This document shows, in pieces, positions 1 to 8,363 of a stretch of DNA of 64,000 nucleotides. How positions within the stretch are numbered: the stretch's first letter is position 1; each line of letters opens with the position of its first letter. A model generated the notes under the pieces. It ran no database searches and was not told the DNA's origin. It was given only the letters and a program-made list of their open reading frames with translations. The position numbers were made by a program, and so were the translations under genes. Source of the stretch: Gammaproteobacteria bacterium (GTDB lineage: Bacteria; Pseudomonadota; Gammaproteobacteria; GCA-001735895); assembly GCA_030066085.1 (NCBI GenBank), contig JASJCI010000036.1:1-64000 (forward strand). The letters run 5' to 3'.

Positions 1-16
1 GAGCCAAGGTTTTCTG

Positions 17-46
17 GATCCCGCGGTCGAGCCGCGGGATGACAAC
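17..46. repeat. Dispersed palindromic repeat, short copy
   Basis: A near-perfect inverted repeat (ATCCCGCGG...CCGCGGGAT) followed by GACAA. It resembles the intergenic repeats at 150-237, 5883-5983 and 62604-62695, which share ATCCCGC/GCGGGAT arms and a GTCAT or ATGAC flank. It lies in the 308-base gap at the window edge, where no gene was found. Confidence 0.5.
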
Positions 47-149
47 TCAAGAGGTAGAGAATTAAGTCGGAGTACGGCTTTAGCGTACCAAAACATCGTT
101 TTTAAAAGAGTTTTTGATCAGGCGTTTAAAATATCCCGGACAGTAGTGC

Positions 150-237
150 GCGAAAGCGGGGATCTCAAAATGACGGCACCGTCACAAGATTCCCGCTTGC
201 GCGGCGGTCCGCCGAAGCGGAATGACGGGGATGACGG
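150..237. repeat. Dispersed intergenic repeat (family A)
   Basis: Contains GCGGGGATCTC, then CCGCTTGCGCGGCGGTCC and a closing AATGACGGGG. The same core GCTTGCGCGGCGGTCCGCCG recurs at about 62660, so this is a dispersed repeat and not part of a gene. The short open frame that overlaps it (146-460) has no protein-like character. Confidence 0.6.
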
Positions 238-308
238 AGGACTCGCGGAGATTGCACAAGTTTGCAGGGATGCCGGTAACGACTGGGTTACGGGCGGGAC
301 GACGATAA

Positions 309-2405
309 TCAGGCGGCGGATTCGCTGGCGGCGAGCAGTTCGCTCATTTCGAAGGCCGACACGGGTTTGCCGAAATAGAAGCCCTGGAAATACTCGCAGC
401 CGTGGTCCTGCAACAATGCAAACTGTTGCTCGGTCTCGACACCCTCGGCGACCACCTTGAGTCCGAGGTGCCGCGACAGCGCGAGTATCGACGCCACCAT
501 GGCCTCGTCCCCGGCGTTGTTGCAGATGTCATGGACGAAACTGCGATCGATCTTGATATGGCTGACCGGCAGGTTTTTCAGATGGCTCAACGACGAGTAG
601 CCCGTGCCGAAGTCATCGAGCGAAAAGCGGATTCCGCACTGCATCAATTCGCCCATGCGCAGGATTGCATCGTCGAGGTCGTGGATGATGTTGTGCTCGG
701 TCACCTCCATCACGATGTTGCGCGACGACAGGTTGAATCGCTCGAGCTGACTTTGCACGTTGCTGGCGAACTGCGGGTCGCGAAACTGGCGCGGGCTGAT
801 GTTGATACACAGGGCAAAATCCTCGTGCCAGATCCCCTGCTGCATCCACTGCGTAACCTGGGCCAGCGCACTGGAGACTACCCAGTCGCCGACCTCGACG
901 ATCTGGCCGGTGGATTCCAGTACCTCGAGGAATTCGGACGGCGCGGTAATGCCCCGCTCCGGGTGGTCCCAGCGAATCAGGGTTTCGGCGCCGATGATAT
1001 GGCCGCGGGCATCGACCAGCGGCTGGTAAAACAGCTGGAACTGGCGTTCGCGCAGGGCCCGTCGCAGCAGGTTTTCCAGCTCGAGCTGGCGCGACACATC
1101 GCTGCTCATGGTTTCGCTGAAAAACTCGGAGCGGTTGCGGCCTTCGCGCTTGGCCTCGTACATCGCGGTATCGGCGAAGCGCAACAGGTCATGGCCGCTG
1201 GCATCGTCGGAGGTGATCATCGTGATACCGATACTCGCGGTCAGGTGCAGGTCGGTATCGTTGACATGGCACTCCAGCGCCACCGTGTCGCGAATCTTGT
1301 TGGCGATCTCGCGCGCCTGCGCCACCGCCTCGATACTGTCCGCGCTCAGGCCCGACAGGATGACGACGAACTCGTCACCGCCGAGCCGCGCCACCGTATC
1401 GTCACCGCGCAGGTACTTGCGCAAGCGCAGGCCCATTTCCTTCAATACCTGGTCACCCACCGGGTGGCCGAGGGAATCGTTGATCGTCTTGAAGTTGTCG
1501 AGATCGATGAACAACAGCGCACCGTGACGATGATTGCGCCTGACCCGCGAGACCTCCATGTCCAGGCGCTTGGCCAGTTCGTTGCGGTTCGGCAGACCGG
1601 TAAGAGGGTCGTAGTAAGCAAGGTACTCGACGCGCTCCTCGGCCGCGCGCAGGTGACGAATGTCGCGCGCGATGGTCGAGAAAAATTCGATATCGCCGCG
1701 CTGGTTACGATGCGAGATCAGTACCTGCGAGGTCAGGATCATCTCGCCGTTGTTGGTGCGGAAGGTGGTTTCATCCGACCAGGTACCGTTGCGCACGGCG
1801 GTGGGAATACCGTCGCGCAGGATTTTCTGGCCGTCCGCCGGCGAGTGAAAATCGGCGAGCCGGATACGGCCGATATCTTCGTCCGCGGTGATGCCGAGCA
1901 TTTCGCGGCCGGCGCGGTTGATATAGGTCAGGAAGCCATCGAGATCGGCGATGCAAATCAGGTCGGGGGTAGCCTCGAGGATAGCGGTCAGGCGCTGCTG
2001 TCGTTCGTTGGCGAGCTTTTGTTCGAACATCAGACGCCATTCACGCAGCACGCGGCTGGCCGCGCGCGGCATCGCCGCCATGGTCTCCGGAGACTTGACG
2101 ATATAGTCGGCGGCGCCCGACTTGATGACCTGCACCGCGACCCGCTCGTCGCTGTAGGCGGTCATGACGATAGTCGGGCAACGGCCGTCGGGTTCGATCA
2201 GCTCGGTCCCCTCGCCGTCCGGCAGCCTGAGGTCGGTGATGACGAGGTCGGGCGCGGCCAACCGCATGCTCTGACGCGCCTGCGCAAGCGTGCCCACGGT
2301 ATGCAGCTGGCAGAGGCTGTCGCTGGCGAATTCACGCTCGATCAGCTCCGCGTGCGCCGGATCGTCTTCGACCAGCAGGATCCTGTAGTTTGACTGATTG
2401 CGCAT
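309..2405 (-). CDS. Response regulator with PAS, GGDEF and EAL domains
   Basis: 698 aa. Probable cyclic-di-GMP turnover protein. Order: receiver domain (about 6-120, acidic EDD pocket, phospho-acceptor in TDLRLPDG, conserved Lys in VKS), PAS (about 140-260), GGDEF (about 265-430, intact GGDEF within RLGGDEFVVIL), EAL (about 440-690). The EAL signature reads ETL in GAETLIRW, but the other phosphodiesterase motifs (DDFGTGYSSL, KIDRSFV, AEGVE) are intact, so hydrolysis is plausible. I chose the ATG at 2405, directly ahead of the receiver strand YRILLVEDD; the frame stays open further upstream but reads as non-protein. It lies upstream of two more minus-strand signalling genes. Soluble, no membrane segment seen. 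Confidence 0.93.
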   Translation of the reverse strand: MRNQSNYRILLVEDDPAHAELIEREFASDSLCQLHTVGTLAQARQSMRLAAPDLVITDLRLPDGEGTELIEPDGRCPTIVMTAYSDERVAVQVIKSGAADYIVKSPETMAAMPRAASRVLREWRLMFEQKLANERQQRLTAILEATPDLICIADLDGFLTYINRAGREMLGITADEDIGRIRLADFHSPADGQKILRDGIPTAVRNGTWSDETTFRTNNGEMILTSQVLISHRNQRGDIEFFSTIARDIRHLRAAEERVEYLAYYDPLTGLPNRNELAKRLDMEVSRVRRNHRHGALLFIDLDNFKTINDSLGHPVGDQVLKEMGLRLRKYLRGDDTVARLGGDEFVVILSGLSADSIEAVAQAREIANKIRDTVALECHVNDTDLHLTASIGITMITSDDASGHDLLRFADTAMYEAKREGRNRSEFFSETMSSDVSRQLELENLLRRALRERQFQLFYQPLVDARGHIIGAETLIRWDHPERGITAPSEFLEVLESTGQIVEVGDWVVSSALAQVTQWMQQGIWHEDFALCINISPRQFRDPQFASNVQSQLERFNLSSRNIVMEVTEHNIIHDLDDAILRMGELMQCGIRFSLDDFGTGYSSLSHLKNLPVSHIKIDRSFVHDICNNAGDEAMVASILALSRHLGLKVVAEGVETEQQFALLQDHGCEYFQGFYFGKPVSAFEMSELLAASESAA

Positions 2406-2637
2406 TGCCGGTTGGCTTTTATTTCCCGGATTGCCCGATTCTGCGGGCTTTATCGGCCGAAAGGGCGAGAACCTGAGGGTTATCTGCACCGTAAACGGAG
2501 CGACTTTGGCCCCCCTTTATAGCTATGCGCCATGCCTGGCGGGGATCGCCGGGGGGGTGGCCGCGAGCAGCCGGGGCTGGCGATGAAATCGAGCGGAGAT
2601 CGATCCGCTGCAGCGCCTGTGCCGGCGCAAGCCGGGC

Positions 2638-3483
2638 TCAGGGGGCGAGCAGGATGCCGCGCAATTCGGCGAACTGTTCGTCGCGGGACTCGATCATGTC
2701 CTGCAGCGCTACCGCACCGATTTCGAGGGCTTCGGCCAGCACGCGCGGCCCGACGTCTTCCGGCGCATCACCGTTGGCCAGGGCGTTGGCGAGCGCCAGC
2801 ACCAGCACCACGTAATGCGAATCACCCCGCGCCAGCTGGTACTGGTGGTGGCAGCGCGCCATTTCGGCAAGCTCCTGCGGCAGGCTCCAGGTCTCGAGCA
2901 GCAGCGCGCCGACCTCGGCGTGATCGAAGCCCAGCACCTCGCGCTCCGCCTGGTCGGGCAACTGGTGGCGCTCCTCGCTCTGGCGCTCGACCGCGGCGGC
3001 CAGCGGCGCATCCCACTGGTAAATCACGAGCCGGCCGATATCGTGCAGCAATCCGCCGAGAAACAGGTTTTCGGCATTGATGCCCGCCAGCCGGCGCGCT
3101 ATCAGCCGACCGCCAATGCCGGTCAACAGGCTGTGTTCCCAGAACTGGTCGATATCGATACCGCTGAAGCGGACGCTGTTCATCGCGCCGACCACGCTGG
3201 TGGCGAGCACCAGGTTGCGTAGTTCCAGCTCGCCGACCAGGCCCACGGCATCGTCGATCGCCTCGATTTCGCGCGGAAAACCGTAGTAGGCGCTGTTGGC
3301 GATGCGCAGCACGCGCGCGCACAGCGCCGGGTCATGGCCAAGGATCTCGGCGACCTGCTCGCGGGTGTGGTTCGGATCGTCGATGGTTTTCTGCAGCCGC
3401 AGGTACAGCTCCGGCAGGCTGATCAGCTGGGTCAGGTTTTCGACCAGGGTATGGGGCGTAGTGGTCTTCTCGGCGGTCTGCAT
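2638..3483 (-). CDS. HDOD domain protein
   Basis: 281 aa from the ATG at 3483. HDOD domain across about 15-215, with the typical DPALCARVLRIANSAYYG and LHDIGRL segments. HDOD proteins act as scaffolds or regulators in bacterial signalling, often beside c-di-GMP or receiver proteins, and no enzymatic activity can be claimed. A TTG at 3525 overlaps the stop of the receiver gene as TTGA and would add 14 residues, so translational coupling from that start is a real alternative. Organised with the receiver gene as a likely two-gene operon. Confidence 0.88.
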   Translation of the reverse strand: MQTAEKTTTPHTLVENLTQLISLPELYLRLQKTIDDPNHTREQVAEILGHDPALCARVLRIANSAYYGFPREIEAIDDAVGLVGELELRNLVLATSVVGAMNSVRFSGIDIDQFWEHSLLTGIGGRLIARRLAGINAENLFLGGLLHDIGRLVIYQWDAPLAAAVERQSEERHQLPDQAEREVLGFDHAEVGALLLETWSLPQELAEMARCHHQYQLARGDSHYVVLVLALANALANGDAPEDVGPRVLAEALEIGAVALQDMIESRDEQFAELRGILLAP

Positions 3484-3521
3484 CTGGATCCGGTCGGTTC
3501 GGGTACTGACCGGAGTATAGT

Positions 3522-3974
3522 TCAACGCCCCGGAATTTGATTCCAGGTCAGCCAGTAGAAGCCGAGGTCGCGCATCAGGGTCTCGAAACGATCGAAATCC
3601 ATCGGCTTGACTACGTAACTGTTGGCGTTGTACTCGTAGGCGCGCGCAATGTCCTTGTCGGCGGCCGAGGTGGTCATGACCACTACCGGCGTCTTGCGCG
3701 TGGTCTCGTCGCTCTTGATCCGGCGCAGCACCTCGATGCCGTCGACCCGCGGCAGGCGCAGGTCGAGCAGGATACAGTGCGGACGCGGATAGCGCTTGGT
3801 ATCGACATATTCCCCCTTGCGAAAAACATAGTCCAGCGCTTTCTGCCCGTCACTGAGGTGGACGATGCGGCTGCCGACGTCATGCTGCGAGAAGCTGCGC
3901 ATGACCATCTCGGCGTGGGCGTCGTTGTCCTCGACCAGCAGCAGGACCAGGGGCTCGGTTGATTCTTCAGTCAT
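3522..3974 (-). CDS. Stand-alone response regulator receiver
   Basis: 150 aa, a single receiver domain with no output domain. Seen: acidic pair in VEDND near residue 16, phospho-acceptor Asp in LLDLRLP, Thr in MTTSA, Lys in VVKPMD. The length and the insertion after DGQKALDYVF resemble Rcp1-type receivers partnered with phytochrome-like kinases, but no kinase gene adjoins it. Its stop overlaps a possible TTG start of the HDOD gene, suggesting co-transcription and a functional link. Confidence 0.92.
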   Translation of the reverse strand: MTEESTEPLVLLLVEDNDAHAEMVMRSFSQHDVGSRIVHLSDGQKALDYVFRKGEYVDTKRYPRPHCILLDLRLPRVDGIEVLRRIKSDETTRKTPVVVMTTSAADKDIARAYEYNANSYVVKPMDFDRFETLMRDLGFYWLTWNQIPGR

Positions 3975-4046
3975 CGATCGTGTCTCGCTCGGAGCCTAGC
4001 CTAGTAGAGATGGGCGTAGCTGTCTATCGCGATCAAGCGGCCGCGT

Positions 4047-5576
4047 TCAGTCGCGATTCGGCTCGAATGCCGGTGGTCGCGGGTAGCGCGAAGTGATATC
4101 GAAGCGGGTGAGATCCATGTGGCTGCGGGTGTACTCCTCGGAGGCATCGCGCGCGGGATTGAAATCCCAGCCCTGGTAGCGGCCCACGCGCAGCGCGGCG
4201 TGCACCGCACGACGGCGCTGCTGATCGGCAATCACCGTCGCGCGCATGGCCTCGGGGTCCCAGTGCGCGGCCGCGGCGGCCCTGAATTCGTCCAGCGCGG
4301 GGTGATCGACGAGATTGTTCTTTTCGTCCGGATCGGCGTCAAGATCAAACAGCTGTTCCGGGTCGGTGGAACAGCTCACGTATTTCAACGCCCCCCGGCG
4401 CAGCATCAGCATCGGCGCGCCGGTGCCCTCGGCGAGATACTCGCTGACGCAGGCATTGGGGTCGTCGGCGGCGTCACCGAGGCACAGCGGCAGCAGCGAA
4501 CGGCCGTCGATCGGGTCGATCATCTGCGGCCGCTCGGCACCCGCATCGACGCCGAGGTCGACCAGTGTCGGCAGCATGTCGACCTGCGCCACGGGATTCG
4601 CGACCCGGCGCGCAGCAAACCGCGACGGCTGATGCACGATCAGCGGGATACGGTTGGACCACTCGCGAAAGCTCATCTTGTACCAAAGTCCGTACTCGCC
4701 GAGCATGTCGCCGTGATCCGAGATGAACAGGATCGTGGTGTCTTCGCCAAGACCGCATTCGTCGAGCGCCGCGCGCAGGCGACCAACCCACTCGTCGACG
4801 TAGCTGACGTTGCCGTAATAGGCACGCCGGGCGTTGACGATCTCGGCCTCGCTGACGCTGACCGCGTCGAGATCGATGACTTTTTCCAGGCGCGCGGTAT
4901 GCGGGTCCGGGGTCGACTGCCGCGGTACGGCGGGCGGCGCAATCTCCACGCCTGCATAGCGGTCCCAGTACTGCTGGCGCGTGGCGTAAGGATCGTGCGG
5001 ATGGATGAAACTCGCCACCAGGCACAGCGGGCGCGCGTCCTCGCTGCGGGCGTGGTCGTAGATTACGCGCAGTGCCTGGCCGCCAACCTCGTCGTCGTAG
5101 GCGAGCTGGTTGGTGATCGCGGCCACGCCGGCCTGCTTGACGCTCGACATGTTGTGATACCACAGGTCGATACGCTCGTCGGGCCGGGTCCAGTCCGGCA
5201 CCCAGCCAAAGTCGGCGGGATAGATGTCGGTGGTGACGCGATCCTCGAAACCGTGCAGCTGGTCCGGGCCGACGAAGTGCATCTTGCCCGACAGGCAGGT
5301 GCGGTAGCCCATCAGGCGCAGGTAGTGGGCAAAAGTCGGCATGGTCGCCGGCAGGTAGGCGGCGTTGTCATAGCCGGCGCAGCGCGAAATGTTCTGCCCG
5401 GTCATGAAGGCGTAGCGCGCCGGCGTGCACAGCGGACTCGAGCTGTAGGCGGCGTCGAAGATCACGCCTTCCTCGGCGAGGCGGTCGATATGCGGGCTGT
5501 ACACCGCCGGGTTGCCGTAACAGCCGAGCGCCTTCGCGGTCAGCTGGTCGGCCATGATGACGAGCAGGTTTTGCAT
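4047..5576 (-). CDS. betC: Choline-sulfatase
   Basis: 509 aa. Predicted to hydrolyse choline-O-sulfate to choline and sulfate in the cytoplasm, feeding glycine betaine formation or sulfur supply. Seen: sulfatase N-terminus with LLVIMADQL, the formylglycine motif CTPAR near residue 53, then the BetC-typical stretches LSGKMHFVGPDQLHG, DIYPADF and WYHNMSSVKQAG, and a C-terminal WDFNP with YTRSHMDL. These specific segments favour BetC over other arylsulfatases. ATG at 5576 is preceded by GGAGG at 8 nt; an in-frame GTG at 5591 is less likely. No betA, betB or betI lies beside it in this window. Confidence 0.9.
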   Translation of the reverse strand: MQNLLVIMADQLTAKALGCYGNPAVYSPHIDRLAEEGVIFDAAYSSSPLCTPARYAFMTGQNISRCAGYDNAAYLPATMPTFAHYLRLMGYRTCLSGKMHFVGPDQLHGFEDRVTTDIYPADFGWVPDWTRPDERIDLWYHNMSSVKQAGVAAITNQLAYDDEVGGQALRVIYDHARSEDARPLCLVASFIHPHDPYATRQQYWDRYAGVEIAPPAVPRQSTPDPHTARLEKVIDLDAVSVSEAEIVNARRAYYGNVSYVDEWVGRLRAALDECGLGEDTTILFISDHGDMLGEYGLWYKMSFREWSNRIPLIVHQPSRFAARRVANPVAQVDMLPTLVDLGVDAGAERPQMIDPIDGRSLLPLCLGDAADDPNACVSEYLAEGTGAPMLMLRRGALKYVSCSTDPEQLFDLDADPDEKNNLVDHPALDEFRAAAAAHWDPEAMRATVIADQQRRRAVHAALRVGRYQGWDFNPARDASEEYTRSHMDLTRFDITSRYPRPPAFEPNRD

Positions 5577-5591
5577 ACCAGGATCCTCCAC

Positions 5592-5983
5592 AACGGCGCG
5601 GTTTCGCGCCTCGGACGGCGATCATGTCACCGCGATCGGTGCAGTGCAATGGTCAGCCGGTAACCACGACGTTCAGGCGCAAGGTGATGTCGCTGCGACG
5701 GAGTGCTCCTGTGGCGGGCTGCGCCCGGTGGAGGCGGTCCAGACCGAGAGTACGAATGGGTTCCCGCGGCGAGCGCAGGGGGCGCGGAGCGGGTGCCGGG
5801 GTCGGGTTTGCGAGTGAGTTTTGCCCGGTTGGGTATGGGTTTGCGGTGAGGGCGTGGGGGAGTCCGGGATTTCAAGCTAACTCGTCATTCCCGCGTAAGC
5901 GGGAATCTTGTTTCGAGGGCGCTATTTTTGGATTCCTGCTTTCGCGGGAATGACGAGGAGACCGCGGGAATGACGGGGTCGGG
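5592..5983. other. Intergenic region upstream of betC
   Basis: 392 bases between the betC start and the end of the GFA gene. The betC promoter should lie in the part next to 5592. The part near 5883-5983 is a dispersed repeat. Short frames here give Arg/Pro-rich nonsense and are not called as genes. Confidence 0.5.
5883..5983. repeat. Dispersed intergenic repeat (family A)
   Basis: Starts CGTCATTCCCGCGTAAGCGG and closes with GCGGGAATGACG, then a second half copy GCGGGAATGACGGGG. The inverted arms can form a long hairpin. Same family as 150-237 and 62604-62695. Confidence 0.65.
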
Positions 5984-6343
5984 TTAGAGGAGGTTTTTGC
6001 CGTCGAAGATGGCGACTTCGAAGTCGGAGGTATCGAGATCCTCGATGCAGCCGAGGTTGATACGGCACTGGCCCGGAAAGCGTGCGGTCTCGTTATGGGT
6101 GTAGATACCGCAACGCTTGCAGAAGTAGTGCTTGGCGATCCTGGTATCGAACTCGTACAGGCCGAGCGCATCATCCTCGACCTCGACCTGCATGTCTGCC
6201 AGCGGCACCACGAACGGTGTCATCATCGCGCCCTTGCGCGAACAGATGGAACAGGTACAGCGCAGGGCCGACGTGATTGCTTCGCTGGCGAAACTGAATC
6301 GAATGGCGCCGCAATGGCAGCTGCCGCGATATTGCTCGGTCAT
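5984..6343 (-). CDS. GFA-fold zinc protein
   Basis: 119 aa, full-length member of the GFA family (named after glutathione-dependent formaldehyde-activating enzyme; fold shared with CENP-V). Zinc ligands are visible: CHCGAIRF near residue 9, CTCSIC near 30 and CKRCG near 75. The enzymatic role of most members is not established, so no reaction is assigned. It is followed closely by the gene for the cyclase-GFA fusion, one of seven GFA proteins in the window. Confidence 0.88.
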   Translation of the reverse strand: MTEQYRGSCHCGAIRFSFASEAITSALRCTCSICSRKGAMMTPFVVPLADMQVEVEDDALGLYEFDTRIAKHYFCKRCGIYTHNETARFPGQCRINLGCIEDLDTSDFEVAIFDGKNLL

Positions 6344-6403
6344 GCCGGTTTCCTCGTGCCTCTGGGCAAAGATCGGGGATACACCCTGCCCGTCATTACG
6401 CGC

Positions 6404-7501
6404 TTAGTCTTGCTCCGCCCCATTCTCGAGTTCGCGCGCATTTTCATAGTCCAGCGCCACCCATTTATCCGGATCGGCGGCATCCATCGAGCTCCAGGCC
6501 TTGCGCAGGAAAGGCGATTCCTCGCAGCGTGCGCGAGGCAGGTCATCATGGATCTGCAGCCAGGGTAGCTGGCTTTCGATACCACCATGCCAGGTCGGCG
6601 CATAGTCCGCCGGATTGTCCAGGACACCTGTCGGTATCGCGAGATAGTTTCCGAGCTCAGGCTTGAGACTGCGCCACAGGACGGGGCTGCCGCACTTGGC
6701 GCAAAAACCGCGTTCGGCGATGAGTGACAGGCGGTGACGTTGCGGCTGGTCCCCGACAAACCTGACGCCGTCGACCGGGAACGCGGTCCAGGCAAACACG
6801 GGCGCGCCGATACTGCGCTGGCAAATCTTGCAGTGACAGTAGCCCGTGCCTAACGATTCCTGCGAGATTTCGATTTCGATCGAACCACAGGCACAGCGAC
6901 CGCGCGTGACGAGCTTGCGTTCGATGGCGTCGTCGAACATCAGCTGGCCCTTTACCCGGGACTCGACCGCCGCCATGGGATGATTCTCGTAGGGATCCTT
7001 TGCGCGAATCTGGTAGACGTGTATGGGTCGACTGATGTTCTTGAAATCGCGGTAACCGAGGTCGTCATAACTGAACTCGATGCCCGACCCGAGCTGGTCG
7101 AATACCGCTCCCGACACGCACACGCCGCCAACCGGCGCGATATCCTGGATCCGGGCGGCGAGGTTGACGCCATCGCCGTAGATATCGCCCCGGTCGTGGA
7201 TGACCTCGCCGAGATTAACACCGATCCTGAACTGGACGCTGTCGCCTTCGCCCGCCCCGCTCTCAGCCATGACTTGCTGAAAACGCAGCGCAGCTTCGAC
7301 CGCGGCGGTCACGGCGGGGAATTCGGCCAGCATCGCGTCGCCGGCCTCGTGTACTTTTTTGCCGCCATGGGCATCGATTTGCTCGATCAGCAGGTTAAGA
7401 CCCTGGTTGAGCTGGCGGTGGGTTTCAGCTTCGTCCTGGCTGGTCAGCCGGCTGTAACCGGCGACGTCGGCGTACAGGATCGCGGCGAGCTGTCGTTCCA
7501 T
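6404..7501 (-). CDS. Class III nucleotide cyclase fused to a GFA domain
   Basis: 365 aa. Residues about 1-170 form a class III adenylate/guanylate cyclase domain: first metal Asp in LYADVAGYSRL, second in AGDAMLAEF, and the RIGVNLGEV and YGDGVNLAARIQ segments with the transition-state Asn and Arg. The usual adenine-selecting Lys before GD is His in KVHEAGD; a related subfamily I recall also lacks it. After a linker, residues about 199-345 form a GFA domain (CACGSIEIE, CHCKIC, CAKCGS). The join lies inside one uninterrupted frame, with no stop or frameshift visible. Soluble; no transmembrane segment. The next minus-strand gene downstream encodes another GFA protein. A fusion of these two domains is unfamiliar to me. 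Confidence 0.9.
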   Translation of the reverse strand: MERQLAAILYADVAGYSRLTSQDEAETHRQLNQGLNLLIEQIDAHGGKKVHEAGDAMLAEFPAVTAAVEAALRFQQVMAESGAGEGDSVQFRIGVNLGEVIHDRGDIYGDGVNLAARIQDIAPVGGVCVSGAVFDQLGSGIEFSYDDLGYRDFKNISRPIHVYQIRAKDPYENHPMAAVESRVKGQLMFDDAIERKLVTRGRCACGSIEIEISQESLGTGYCHCKICQRSIGAPVFAWTAFPVDGVRFVGDQPQRHRLSLIAERGFCAKCGSPVLWRSLKPELGNYLAIPTGVLDNPADYAPTWHGGIESQLPWLQIHDDLPRARCEESPFLRKAWSSMDAADPDKWVALDYENARELENGAEQD

Positions 7502-7583
7502 CCGGCGATCCTACCACAGTGACCAGCCATATTCCCGTCAGCGAACCCGGGTCGCCCCGTGGCCGTCCTCGTGCGGACGGTTG

Positions 7584-8363
7584 CTAGTGAGGCTTGACCG
7601 CGCTTACCAGGAAACGGTTGACGCAGAAAAAGTAGGCATCGGACTGGCGCAGTGCCTCGAGGTCGGCGAGCCAGGTCTCGGATTCCTCGCGGCTGACGGT
7701 TTGCTGCCGACGCGCGGTGCGCGCCATGTTTTCCAGCATGTTGACCGAAAAGCTGTGCTCGCTGTGGCCGGCGTTCAGCAGCGGAATCGCTTCTATCCGC
7801 CGGTTGGCGAAGCCGGTGGCCTCGAGCAGCGGCCGCAGCCGGCCGGGCAGGTGGGGATTGTTGACCGCCAGGCCCCAGGCGCCGAGCACGCGCCGGGTCA
7901 GGTCACGGTTGTTGCTGTGGATAATCGCGCCGTCCCAGTCAGTCTCGATGATCGCGATCCGCCCACCCGGGCGCAATACGCGAAAAAACTCGTCGAGCGC
8001 GGCCTGCAGATCGTCGACGTAGAGCAATACCTGGGTGCAGCTGAGCGCATCGAAACCGGCATCGTCGAACGGCAGCCGGGTAGCGCTGCCCTGCTGCAGG
8101 CTGACCTGCGGCAGCCTTTCGCAGCGCCGGCGCGCGTGGACGAGCATATCTTCGCTGGCATCGAGACCCTCGGCGCGCCCGCTGGCACCGACCATTCGCG
8201 CCTCCTGCTCGAGCAGCAAGCCCGTGCCGCAACCGACGTCCAGCACGCTTTCACCGTCGACCAGCGCCAGCGCGGTCAGCGTCCGCAGCCGCTGCTGCAC
8301 GATCTCGGGAGTCTGGTAGCTGCGCTCGAGCAGCTCGGCGGCTTTATGGTCGTACTTTTCCAT
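7584..8363 (-). CDS. SAM-dependent methyltransferase
   Basis: 259 aa. Class I methyltransferase: motif I VLDVGCGTGLLL near residue 47, acidic residue in AEGLDAS, post-I DALSCTQVLLYV, then FRVLRPGGRIAIIETDWDG. The substrate is not evident; the C-terminal half resembles small-molecule methyltransferases of the UbiE/ArsM type only in general form. The ATG at 8363 overlaps the hemY stop by 20 nt, so it is probably translated from the end of the hem operon. The frame extends upstream into hemY but reads as nonsense there. Confidence 0.85.
   Translation of the reverse strand: MEKYDHKAAELLERSYQTPEIVQQRLRTLTALALVDGESVLDVGCGTGLLLEQEARMVGASGRAEGLDASEDMLVHARRRCERLPQVSLQQGSATRLPFDDAGFDALSCTQVLLYVDDLQAALDEFFRVLRPGGRIAIIETDWDGAIIHSNNRDLTRRVLGAWGLAVNNPHLPGRLRPLLEATGFANRRIEAIPLLNAGHSEHSFSVNMLENMARTARRQQTVSREESETWLADLEALRQSDAYFFCVNRFLVSAVKPH

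Noticed and set aside
402-2393. 663-codon open frame on the plus strand opposite the GGDEF/EAL gene
   Set aside because: It is a shadow of the GC-rich minus-strand gene: composition is Arg/Val/Gln-rich with no motif, and the opposite strand has a full four-domain protein.
4119-5663. 514-codon plus-strand frame opposite betC
   Set aside because: Same reason: antisense frame of a sulfatase with clear motifs; no ribosome site and no recognisable domain.
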